DNA of 64,000 nt from Niabella sp. GTDB lineage: Bacteria; Bacteroidota; Bacteroidia; Chitinophagales; Chitinophagaceae. Position 1 is the first letter of the stretch, and each line of letters starts with the position of its first letter. Both the position numbers and the translations under genes were made by a program. The notes beneath the pieces were generated by a model that was given only the letters and a program-made list of their open reading frames with translations, did not search any database and was not told the DNA's origin. The DNA is taken from contig JAGIAT010000001.1 of assembly GCA_017744715.1 (NCBI GenBank), forward strand, positions 124,001-188,000, in the 5' to 3' direction. Shown in pieces: positions 51,627 to 59,264 of the stretch.

Positions 51627-53957
51627 TTATTCCGGTACCGGTGTGTTTATTTTTTTACGCAATGCTTTTGCCGCCCGGATCATAGCGGTAAGTGCCTGGG
51701 TGGTTTCTTCCCACGCCCGGGTTTTTAAACCACAGTCTGGGTTTACCCATAAGCGCTCTGCGGGAATATAGTTCAATGCCTTCTCCAGCAGCGCCACCAT
51801 CTCCTCTTTTGACGGAACGCGGGGTGAATGGATATCATATACGCCGGGACCAATATCATTGGGATATTCAAACAACGCAAAGGCATCCAGCAATTCCATC
51901 TGGGACCGGGATGTTTCGATGGTGATTACATCCGCATCCATGGCTGCAATAGAATGCATGATATCGTTGAATTCCGAGTAGCACATATGTGTATGAATCT
52001 GCGTTTGATCCCGTACGCCGGAAGCCGCAATACGGAAGGCGGTTACGGCCCAGTTCAGGTACGCCTGTTGCTGTTCCTTTCTTAAAGGTAAGCCTTCCCT
52101 TATTGCGGGTTCGTCGATCTGGATGATCTTTATCCCCGCTTTTTCCAGATCGGCTACTTCATCCCGGATGGCCAGGGCAATCTGGTTGCAGGTAATATTG
52201 CGGGGCTGATCATTCCGTACAAAACTCCATTGCAAAATGGTTACCGGACCGGTAAGCATGCCTTTTACCGGTTTGGGGGTTAAGGATTGGGCATAGGCAC
52301 TCCATTCCACGGTCATGGGTTTGGGGCGGTATACATCGCCATAGATCACCGGTGGCTTTACACAACGGCTGCCATAACTTTGTACCCAGCCGTTTTTTGT
52401 AAAGGCGAACCCCGCCAGCTGCTCGCCAAAATATTCCACCATATCGTTGCGCTCAAACTCGCCATGTACCAATACATCCAGCCCTATTTCCTCCTGCCAT
52501 TGAATGGCGTTACCGGTTGCCTCCTTTACCAATTGGTTATAGCCGGCATCAGAAAGCTGTTGTTTTTTCCACTGTGCCCGCCAGTTGCGTATTTCTTTTG
52601 TTTGGGGAAAGGACCCGATGGTAGTGGTTGGAAATAGCGGCAGGCCCAGCTCCTGTTGTTTTTCCTTCCGTACCGGAAAAGAACTGATCCGTTCTGCATC
52701 CGCGGCGGTGATGGCCGCTACCCGGTCCTTTACCTGCTGTTTATGGATCATTGAAGCGGTCTTACGCGCCTCCATACAGCGGGCGTTTTCTACCAGCAGC
52801 GTTTTTGAATGTGCCGTTCCGGGATCCGTTGCAATTTGCTTCAATGAAGCCACTTCCACCAGCTTTTGCCGGGCAAAGGCCATCCATTGCCGGATCACTT
52901 CCGGAAGGGTTTTTTCATCGGTTTCCAGGTCCAGGTCACAGGGTACGTGCAGCAGGGAGCAGGAAGGCGCGATCCAGATCCGGTCGGACCCGATCGCGTC
53001 CGTTGCTTTTCGGATCAGCAACAGGGATTGTTCAAAGTCGTTTTTCCAGATATTCCGTCCATCTACAACGCCCAGTGAAAGATGGGTGCGCCCATTTACA
53101 AATCCCGTTGCACTGAGGATATCATCCAGCTGTGAGGGGCACCGCACCAGGTCGAGATGCAACGTGTGTACCGGTAATGAAAGCACCGTTTTCAGGTTGG
53201 CTCCAAAACAATCAAAGTAACTGGCAAGGACGATGCGAAGATTGGGAAAGCGTGCGGAAAGCGTTGTGTAGGTAGTTTTAATGGCCTGTTGCGCTTTTTC
53301 ATCCAGCTGCAGGGCCAGGCAGGGCTCATCGATCTGGATATAGTAGGCCCCAAGTGCATCCAGTTTTTCCAGTACCTCCATATAAACGGGCAGGAGGTTC
53401 TTCAGCAGGTCTATCCGGTCGAACCCATCCTCTTTTTCTTTACCTGACAACAGGAAACTAACGGGACCCAGGAGCACCGGCTTGCTGTTGAAGCCCGACT
53501 TCTTAGCTTCACTGAACTGGTCGGTTACCTTATGGTGAAAAAAAGTAAACGGCTGATCTTTTTTAAACTCCGGAACGATATAGTGGTAGTTGGTATCAAA
53601 CCATTTGGTCATTTCCATAGCGGTAAGATCGTACCCCTTTTGCTGGTAACCCCTTGCCATGGCAAAAAGCAGATCGAGCGGCGCCATATGCTCCTTTTCT
53701 ATTAAAGGGTGATACCGGTCCGGGACCGCACCGGTCATCAGGCAGGTATCCAGTACCTGGTCATAAAATGAAAAATCATTTACGGGAATCAGGTCCATGC
53801 CCGCATCTTTTTGCAGTTGCCAGTTGGTTTCCCTGATCTTTTTTGCCGTCTGTTCCAGTTGTGCAGCGGTTGTGCTGCCGGCCCAGTATTGTTCACTGGC
53901 CTTTTTCAGCTCTCTGTTGCTACCAATACGCGGGTAGCCGAGGTTGTGCGTTTGCAT
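51627..53957 (-). CDS. metE: Cobalamin-independent methionine synthase
   Basis: A 776-residue enzyme, two TIM-barrel domains, that methylates homocysteine from methyltetrahydropteroyl-polyglutamate without B12. N-terminal landmarks: THNLGYPRIGSNRELKKA, LGPVSFLLSGK and YIQIDEPCLAL. C-terminal ones: FPTTTIGSFPQTKEIR, HGEFERNDMVEYFGEQL, GPVTILQWSFVRNDQP, IHTHMCYSEFNDI (zinc His/Cys) and LWVNPDCGLKTR (zinc Cys). It is preceded on the same strand by a cobalamin riboswitch, which represses it when B12 is available. The CWC gene follows immediately. Confidence 0.97.
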   Translation of the reverse strand: MQTHNLGYPRIGSNRELKKASEQYWAGSTTAAQLEQTAKKIRETNWQLQKDAGMDLIPVNDFSFYDQVLDTCLMTGAVPDRYHPLIEKEHMAPLDLLFAMARGYQQKGYDLTAMEMTKWFDTNYHYIVPEFKKDQPFTFFHHKVTDQFSEAKKSGFNSKPVLLGPVSFLLSGKEKEDGFDRIDLLKNLLPVYMEVLEKLDALGAYYIQIDEPCLALQLDEKAQQAIKTTYTTLSARFPNLRIVLASYFDCFGANLKTVLSLPVHTLHLDLVRCPSQLDDILSATGFVNGRTHLSLGVVDGRNIWKNDFEQSLLLIRKATDAIGSDRIWIAPSCSLLHVPCDLDLETDEKTLPEVIRQWMAFARQKLVEVASLKQIATDPGTAHSKTLLVENARCMEARKTASMIHKQQVKDRVAAITAADAERISSFPVRKEKQQELGLPLFPTTTIGSFPQTKEIRNWRAQWKKQQLSDAGYNQLVKEATGNAIQWQEEIGLDVLVHGEFERNDMVEYFGEQLAGFAFTKNGWVQSYGSRCVKPPVIYGDVYRPKPMTVEWSAYAQSLTPKPVKGMLTGPVTILQWSFVRNDQPRNITCNQIALAIRDEVADLEKAGIKIIQIDEPAIREGLPLRKEQQQAYLNWAVTAFRIAASGVRDQTQIHTHMCYSEFNDIMHSIAAMDADVITIETSRSQMELLDAFALFEYPNDIGPGVYDIHSPRVPSKEEMVALLEKALNYIPAERLWVNPDCGLKTRAWEETTQALTAMIRAAKALRKKINTPVPE

Positions 53958-54149
53958 CTCTTTTAACTTTTTTAATGAAGAATAAGCTAAAAGCCCTTTG
54001 CAAGTTTCGCAATGCGGCGGTGATAAAGAAAAAGACAGACAGATGCCGTAACCAGGTACAGTGTGAGGAGGCTGACCCCGTTACAGAATGGAAAAGAATA
54101 AAGACATCATGCAGATCCCTGCTTTATACCGCGAAAGCATTGCTCTTAA

Positions 54150-54344
54150 GGATAAGGCAGGTCTCCTGGCTTACAGCAGCGGTTACCGTCCTTCCCATGG
54201 CCAGTGCCACAGTGGACATATATGGTAACGCTTTCTGCGCTGTTTACAGTTGCGCGACAGCTCGTGATTTACACACGATTCCCTATTATCCCTGATCTTC
54301 ATCAGGGACCTTTTCCGGTTGATGAAAAATGAAAGAACTTATTG
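54150..54344 (-). ncRNA. Cobalamin riboswitch upstream of metE
   Basis: Read on the minus strand, the 5-prime part carries GGGAATCGTGTGTAAATCAC (at about 54280-54261), then GCGCAACTGTAA and finally the B12 box TAAGCCAGGAGACCTGCC (54172-54156, perfect match). A CACTG ... GGGAAGG junction lies between them. The element sits about 200 bases upstream of metE at 53957. The gap 53958-54149 would hold the expression platform. Two cobalamin riboswitches 9 kb apart on opposite strands control uptake and the B12-free enzyme. Confidence 0.92.
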
Positions 54345-54350
54345 AAAGGC

Positions 54351-54358
54351 AAATGTAG
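54351..54358 (-). promoter_or_regulatory. -7 element of the metE riboswitch transcript
   Basis: TACATTTG on the minus strand matches TAnnTTTG exactly, placing the start at about 54344, next to the riboswitch. No clear -33 element was seen. Confidence 0.5.
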
Positions 54359-54501
54359 CTAAATCGCGGGAGTTGCCGCTTAAAAAATGATCAGCCGGGT
54401 TTACATGCACCGGCAAACAGACTTTAGCCGGGGTGGCGATTGCGTAAATAGGAGAATAGACAGGAATATCGTTATACCGGTAACAAAAACCTTCAGATAA
54501 A

Positions 54502-54688
54502 ATGAGCAACACGAAATGGCTGGTTTGGATTTGTCTATTTCGCGCTGTCGTTGGCCTTTATTCCTGTAAGCAAAAACGGCACAACCGCTCCGGGCCGGAA
54601 AAACAGCGTTCAGCAAGCGGATATGGATTTTGTGAAGGATCTGGAGCTCCGCATGCACCGGTATAATAATATTTTTAGAAAGCAGTAA
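54502..54688 (+). pseudogene. Possible frameshifted small membrane protein
   Basis: From ATG 54502 one frame reads MSNTKWLVWICLF and drifts into improbable sequence. The other frame over the same bases reads GWFGFVYFALSLAFIPVSKN, then a charged tail with QQADMDFVKDLELRMHRYNN and a stop at 54688. This second part looks like a real one-helix protein but has no ATG. A frameshift near 54515-54530 would join the two into about 60 residues. It may also be chance. The rest of the 54345-54773 gap shows nothing else. Confidence 0.3.
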
Positions 54689-54773
54689 AGCACATGTCAA
54701 CAGCCTCATTTGTATAAAAAAATAAAGCGCCGGTGTACTTTTTTTATCCATGCCGCTGCAATAACTTTAAGGT

Positions 54774-55190
54774 ATGGATTTTATCATTGCGGCAACATAT
54801 GACAGCTATATTGATGCACACCTGGCCATGGGGAACCTGCTGAGTGAAGACATTAACTGCTGGCTGAAGGATGAAAATACGGTTACCATTGACCCGGTAC
54901 TCACCAATGCCATCGGAGGCATTAAGCTGATGGTTGCTGCATCCCAGATCGACCGGGCCCTGAACATATTGCAGCATACCAAACAGCAATACCAGGCAGA
55001 AAATCCCTGTCCGCATTGCGGCTCCGTGAATGTGGAATATGTAAGTACCCCCAAAAAGGCATCCAACTGGCTGGGAACCTTTGTAAGCGTAGTGCTGAAT
55101 GCCGGCGCGCCCATGGCCATTGAAAAGGTATACCATTGTTTTGATTGTGGTTTTGAATATAAAGACATTGTTAATAACAAGGAAGCATGA
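54774..55190 (+). CDS. DUF2007-type signalling protein with zinc motif
   Basis: A 138-residue cytoplasmic protein. The first 70 residues match DUF2007 (FIIAATYDSYIDAHLAMGNL, ENTVTIDPVLTNAIGGIKL, VAASQIDRALNILQHTKQQY), a ferredoxin-like domain proposed to signal. The second part has two cysteine pairs (CPHC and CFDC) that can form a zinc ribbon with NPCPHCGSVNVEYVST and YHCFDCGFEY. The stop overlaps the next gene's start by four bases, so the two are coupled. The function is unknown. Confidence 0.85.
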   Translation: MDFIIAATYDSYIDAHLAMGNLLSEDINCWLKDENTVTIDPVLTNAIGGIKLMVAASQIDRALNILQHTKQQYQAENPCPHCGSVNVEYVSTPKKASNWLGTFVSVVLNAGAPMAIEKVYHCFDCGFEYKDIVNNKEA

Positions 55191-56059
55191 TGGAGCCTGT
55201 TGTTACATATTTTTCCACCCTGGAACAGCGCCCGCTGGAGCGCATGGCCCTGCTGGTGGGCGGGTTGATCTTTTTCTGGATCATCGAAGGGGCGATTCCC
55301 CTGGTTCAGTTGAAATACCGGAAGACAAAATTTTCGCATGCGCTGGTCAATTTCGGATTCACCGTTATCCACCTGATCATTCATACCGCCCTTGCGGTGC
55401 TGATCGTATTACTGTCTGACTGGTGCCGCAGCGCAGGCTTTGGCCTGGTGTACTGGTTGCATGCGAATGTAACTGGAGCCATTATCATAGGGGTACTGGC
55501 CCTGGATTTCAGCAGCTGGCTGGTACACTGGAGCATGCATCAGCAACCGTATCTGTGGCGCTATCACCTCATTCATCACAGTGATAATAAAGTGGATGTA
55601 ACCACCGGGTTGCGGCATCACCCGGGCGACAGCCTGCTGCGCGGTATCTTTTTTCTCCTGCTGATCTTTGTAAGCGGGGCGCCCATGTACAGCGTAATGA
55701 TCTACCAGACTCTGGTCGTGATCACCACCGCCTTTACCCATGCCAATATCAGTTTGCCAAAAAAACTGGATAAATGGCTCAGCTATGTGCTCATTTCTCC
55801 CAATATGCACAAAGTGCATCATCACTGGAAGCAGCCGTATACAGATAGTAATTATGGAGCAGTTTTTTCCATATGGGACCGTTTGCTGGGTACGTACAAA
55901 GAGCTGGATCCCTCCAGGATCCGGTATGGACTGGACCGTTATTATGACAACGAAAAGGATGAGGATTTTTTGAGCTTGATGAAAGATCCGTTTATAAAAA
56001 AGCAGCACCCGGAAAATGCTGCACTGATCCGCCCGGGGAAGAAAAGTCCTTCAACCTGA
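55187..56059 (+). CDS. Sterol desaturase/fatty acid hydroxylase family membrane enzyme (second)
   Basis: A 290-residue membrane protein with histidine clusters of the family: SSWLVHWSMHQQPYLWRYHLIHHSD (two clusters, about residues 105-130), THANISLPK and MHKVHHHWKQPYTDSN. The diiron site acts on lipid C-H bonds. Its four-base overlap with the DUF2007 gene suggests that the DUF2007 protein and the enzyme are translated together, an association I have not seen explained. It differs clearly from the copy at 37851. The next gene, kdsB, starts 22 bases later. Confidence 0.87.
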   Translation: MMEPVVTYFSTLEQRPLERMALLVGGLIFFWIIEGAIPLVQLKYRKTKFSHALVNFGFTVIHLIIHTALAVLIVLLSDWCRSAGFGLVYWLHANVTGAIIIGVLALDFSSWLVHWSMHQQPYLWRYHLIHHSDNKVDVTTGLRHHPGDSLLRGIFFLLLIFVSGAPMYSVMIYQTLVVITTAFTHANISLPKKLDKWLSYVLISPNMHKVHHHWKQPYTDSNYGAVFSIWDRLLGTYKELDPSRIRYGLDRYYDNEKDEDFLSLMKDPFIKKQHPENAALIRPGKKSPST

Positions 56060-56081
56060 AAGAGTTTCCTACATTTGAAGC

Positions 56082-56813
56082 ATGATAAAAAAGAAGATTA
56101 TTGCGGTCATTCCTGCCCGGTATGCGGCAACGCGGTTCCCGGCAAAATTAATGAAGATGCTGGGCGACCGGCCGGTGATTGCGCATACCTATGCGGCTGT
56201 GGCCGGCAGCGGTTTGTTTGATGATGTTTTTGTGGTAACAGACAGCGCATTGATCTTTGAAGAAATTGTATCCCGCGGCGGAAAGGCGATCATGAGCGTT
56301 GCCGAGCATGAAAGTGGTACCGACCGGATCGCAGAAGTGGTAAAAGACATGGAGGTGGATGTTATTGTGAATGTACAGGGCGATGAGCCCTTTATGCAAA
56401 AAGAGCCGCTGGAAAAAATAGTAGCGCTGTTCAACTCCGATATCGTACAGGTTGGTTCCCTGATGCGGAAATTTGCATCAGAAAACGAGGCACAAAACCC
56501 CAACGCCGTAAAAGTGGTAACCAATAAAAACGGAAAAGCATTGTATTTCAGCCGGAGCGTGATCCCGTATAAGCGGGATGAAAAAACAGCGGTACCGTAT
56601 TACCTGCACATTGGGGTATATGCATTCCGGAAAAAAGCCCTGCTCGACTTTACGGCCTGGCCACCTTCGGCACTTGAACAAACGGAAAAGCTGGAACAAC
56701 TCCGTTTTTTGGATAATGGGGTAGACATTTATATGGCCGAAACCGGTTATGAAACCGTGGCCATTGATACACCGGAAGACCTGGAAAGGGCAACAGCGCT
56801 TCTGAACCGGTAA
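56082..56813 (+). CDS. kdsB: 3-deoxy-manno-octulosonate cytidylyltransferase
   Basis: A 243-residue nucleotidyltransferase that activates Kdo with CTP for lipopolysaccharide inner core. Signature residues: [99 protein letters not shown] and [15 protein letters not shown]. All match the family well. It shows that this organism makes a Kdo-containing LPS. No Kdo synthesis genes are adjacent. Confidence 0.97.
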   Translation: MIKKKIIAVIPARYAATRFPAKLMKMLGDRPVIAHTYAAVAGSGLFDDVFVVTDSALIFEEIVSRGGKAIMSVAEHESGTDRIAEVVKDMEVDVIVNVQGDEPFMQKEPLEKIVALFNSDIVQVGSLMRKFASENEAQNPNAVKVVTNKNGKALYFSRSVIPYKRDEKTAVPYYLHIGVYAFRKKALLDFTAWPPSALEQTEKLEQLRFLDNGVDIYMAETGYETVAIDTPEDLERATALLNR

Positions 56814-56831
56814 AATAATTATCTTTCCTGT

Positions 56832-57944
56832 ATGAAGATGCGTCCCGAAAAATATCTGCGATACCTTTTTTTGCCCAACCTGTTTGAGCTTTTCGGTACA
56901 GAGCGCACCCGGCAGATCCTCTCTGTGAACCCAACGGTTGTGCCTAAAAGAGAGGAAGCACAACAGGTGATCATTACGGCCTACTGTTACAACAAGGAAA
57001 GCATTGAAGAGCGAAAAGATATTTCGTTGGAGGAAGCCCTGGCGTTAAAAGAAAGCAATAAGATCGTATGGATCAATATCGACGGGCTTCGCAAATCCGA
57101 CGTGGAAACGGTGGGTGCCCGCTTTGGTATTCATCCGCTGCTGCAGGAAGATATCCTGAGCGTTGATCAGCGGGCCAAGATGGATGAAGAGGATGAGATC
57201 CTTTTCTGCCTGATGAATATGCTCTACTATAATGAGCCGAAGAAATCGGTAGATCAGGAGCAGATCAGCCTGGTGCTGGGAAAAAATTTTGTGATCACCT
57301 TCCAGGAAGATCTGAACCGGGATGTATTTACCGCTCTGCGCGAACGATTGAAACTGACCACCAGTAAAACGCGCACCAAGGACGCCGATTACCTGTATTA
57401 TACGTTACTGGATACCATCGTTGATCATTATTTTATTGTTATGGACAAACTGGGCGATGAGATCGAAGACCTGGAAGAAGAGATCATCCGGAGTGCCAGT
57501 AAACGGACGCTGGCCTATATCAACTCTTTAAGAAAAGAACTGATTGTGTTAAAAAGAACGATCTACCCGGTACGTGAGGTGATCAGCGGTTTGGTAAAAA
57601 GCGAAAATGCGCTGCTGGCGGAGCAGAATGAACGCTATTATAAAGACGTATACGATCATATTGTACAGGCAATAGACCTGGTAGATAATTACCGGGATAT
57701 GCTTACGGGCATGCAGGATCTTTATCTCAGTAATGTAAACCTTAAGATGAACGAGGTGATGAAGGTAATGGCGATTGTAACCTGCCTGCTGGCACCGGCT
57801 ACCGTAATAGGGGGAATCTTCGGAATGAATTTTAATGTATTGCCGTTAACCAATCAGCATTTTGGTTTTTGGATTGCCGTAGCGGCGATGATCCTGATCC
57901 CCATCTGGATGTTGCTGATCTTTAAAAGGAAAGGATGGTTTTAG
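56832..57944 (+). CDS. corA: CorA-family magnesium/cobalt transporter
   Basis: A 370-residue channel. The cytoplasmic N-terminal domain (NKIVWINIDGLRKSDVETVGARFGIHPLLQEDI ... spans residues 70-110) leads to a long helix and two C-terminal membrane helices. The selectivity motif GMN is present in GGIFGMNFNVLPLTNQHFGF (about residue 335). CorA conducts Mg2+ and in some bacteria Co2+. It starts 19 bases after kdsB on the same strand. Cobalt entry may link weakly with the B12 genes upstream, but this is speculation. Confidence 0.95.
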   Translation: MKMRPEKYLRYLFLPNLFELFGTERTRQILSVNPTVVPKREEAQQVIITAYCYNKESIEERKDISLEEALALKESNKIVWINIDGLRKSDVETVGARFGIHPLLQEDILSVDQRAKMDEEDEILFCLMNMLYYNEPKKSVDQEQISLVLGKNFVITFQEDLNRDVFTALRERLKLTTSKTRTKDADYLYYTLLDTIVDHYFIVMDKLGDEIEDLEEEIIRSASKRTLAYINSLRKELIVLKRTIYPVREVISGLVKSENALLAEQNERYYKDVYDHIVQAIDLVDNYRDMLTGMQDLYLSNVNLKMNEVMKVMAIVTCLLAPATVIGGIFGMNFNVLPLTNQHFGFWIAVAAMILIPIWMLLIFKRKGWF

Positions 57945-57947
57945 CTC

Positions 57948-58547
57948 CTAAAATAATTTCTCCTGGGGCGGCTTTATTCCCGCAAGGCGTATATAAATAG
58001 TGGTTTGGCCGCGGTGGTGGGTCTGGTGCTCAAATGTTTTGGCGATCCAGCCGGCGCGGCTTATGTCCATGTTAAATAAAGAAACAGGTTCGCCAAGCTT
58101 TCCGGCATCCAGTTTTTTTAATCCCTCAATCACAAAATCATAGGATGCCATTACATAATATACAACAGAGTCTTTTGTTTGCGCGGTGCTGCTTTGCTCC
58201 AGGTCTCTTTTCCCAAAAAGCATCGGCTGATCAAGCGCCTTGGCGGTAAGCAACACATTGTCTAAGGCCAGGTGCAGCATCTGCTGGGAAAAGCTCCGGA
58301 TACTGTCAACCGGTTTTAACGAATACTTGCTTGCCGGCATGGCATTCAGGTATTCCTGGGTATATGCTTTCGCCCGCTCCCAGTCTTTGATAAACTGAGC
58401 TTTGATATCGTCGTTTGAAATACTTTGTGCGGACGTAGTTGCCGGATAAAACGCCACCAGGGCGATCACCAGCAGGATTACCCAACGGGAAACCAGGCCA
58501 GGTATTCCCATGGCGGTTCGATTGCTGCTTGCCGTATTTTGGTTCAT
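57948..58547 (-). CDS. DinB-fold protein with signal peptide
   Basis: A 199-residue protein. A signal peptide (about residues 20-40, VILLVIALVAFYPATTSAQ) precedes a four-helix DinB-type domain: IKAQFIKDWERAKAYTQEYL, MLHLALDNVLLTAKAL, VMASYDFVIEGLKKL and TFEHQTHHRGQTTIYIRLAG. The His residues (HLAL, HQTHHRG) fit the metal-binding triad of DinB/YfiT. Most DinB proteins are cytoplasmic; an exported member is uncommon. Convergent with corA (three bases between the stops). The substrate is unknown. Confidence 0.83.
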   Translation of the reverse strand: MNQNTASSNRTAMGIPGLVSRWVILLVIALVAFYPATTSAQSISNDDIKAQFIKDWERAKAYTQEYLNAMPASKYSLKPVDSIRSFSQQMLHLALDNVLLTAKALDQPMLFGKRDLEQSSTAQTKDSVVYYVMASYDFVIEGLKKLDAGKLGEPVSLFNMDISRAGWIAKTFEHQTHHRGQTTIYIRLAGIKPPQEKLF

Positions 58548-58647
58548 AAAATTTTTTTTCTAAAATTAAGCAGAATGCCCGGTTTGCATATAAAAATCCG
58601 GAGAGTGCTGTATGTAAGGCTCCGGTAACGAACCGTGTAAGAGCCGG

Positions 58648-59154
58648 TTATTTCCGTTTAAACACCGGCACGGTGCTGCAGGGCTCGCCGTACATCAGGC
58701 TTTTTACTACCGGCAGTAATTTTAAAGAGATGGCGGCATACGCTTCTTCAGATACCGGTATATCACCGCAGCCTTTGATCACCACGCGGGCATCGGCAAA
58801 ACCGGCTGCATCAATGGCATCAATATTTTTCAGCAGCCATTTGGTTTTAACAGCAGTTTCATCACCCAGGGTTACAAACCGGGCAACCGGCTGCAGGTAG
58901 CTCACAATCAGCATATAGGCCCACAGCGGAATGATGGCATCTGCAGAACATACAATACCCACCAACTGGTTTTCATATACCGACCAGTCCTGCTCTTTCA
59001 ACGCGGCCCGGAAATCCTTTTCTTTAAGGATCATACCCATAAAAAGATAGTCCTTGATATCAAAGAGTTGAACCGGTTCTGTGGGATAATAGGATTCCAG
59101 GTTAAGGGTAATGATCCCGCTTTCCGCTACTTTATTTCTGATAATCGACTCCAT
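58648..59154 (-). CDS. DUF2480 family protein
   Basis: A 168-residue cytosolic protein of the DUF2480 family found mainly in Bacteroidota: GIITLNLESYYPTEPVQLFDIKDYLFMGM, DRAAL-like RAALKEQDWSVYENQLVGIV, VCSADAIIPLWAYMLIVSYL and KGCGDIPVSEEAYAAISLKL are its typical segments. Function is unknown; no catalytic motif can be seen. It stands alone on the minus strand and is separated from the PpiD gene upstream by a terminator. Confidence 0.88.
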   Translation of the reverse strand: MESIIRNKVAESGIITLNLESYYPTEPVQLFDIKDYLFMGMILKEKDFRAALKEQDWSVYENQLVGIVCSADAIIPLWAYMLIVSYLQPVARFVTLGDETAVKTKWLLKNIDAIDAAGFADARVVIKGCGDIPVSEEAYAAISLKLLPVVKSLMYGEPCSTVPVFKRK

Positions 59155-59210
59155 AATAATAAAACAAAGTTAAGCGGGCTTCGGTTTATTTCTGTAACCA
59201 TGCAATGGAA

Positions 59211-59236
59211 ATAAAAAGCCCCGCAGAAGCGGGGCT
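59211..59236 (-). terminator. Intrinsic terminator of the PpiD-like gene
   Basis: A perfect 8-bp stem (59217-59224 with 59229-59236) with a four-base loop and, on the minus strand, a T-run. It lies 29 bases past the stop of the foldase gene. Confidence 0.92.
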
Positions 59237-59264
59237 GTAAAAAAAAGATATATTAAGCGTCCGG

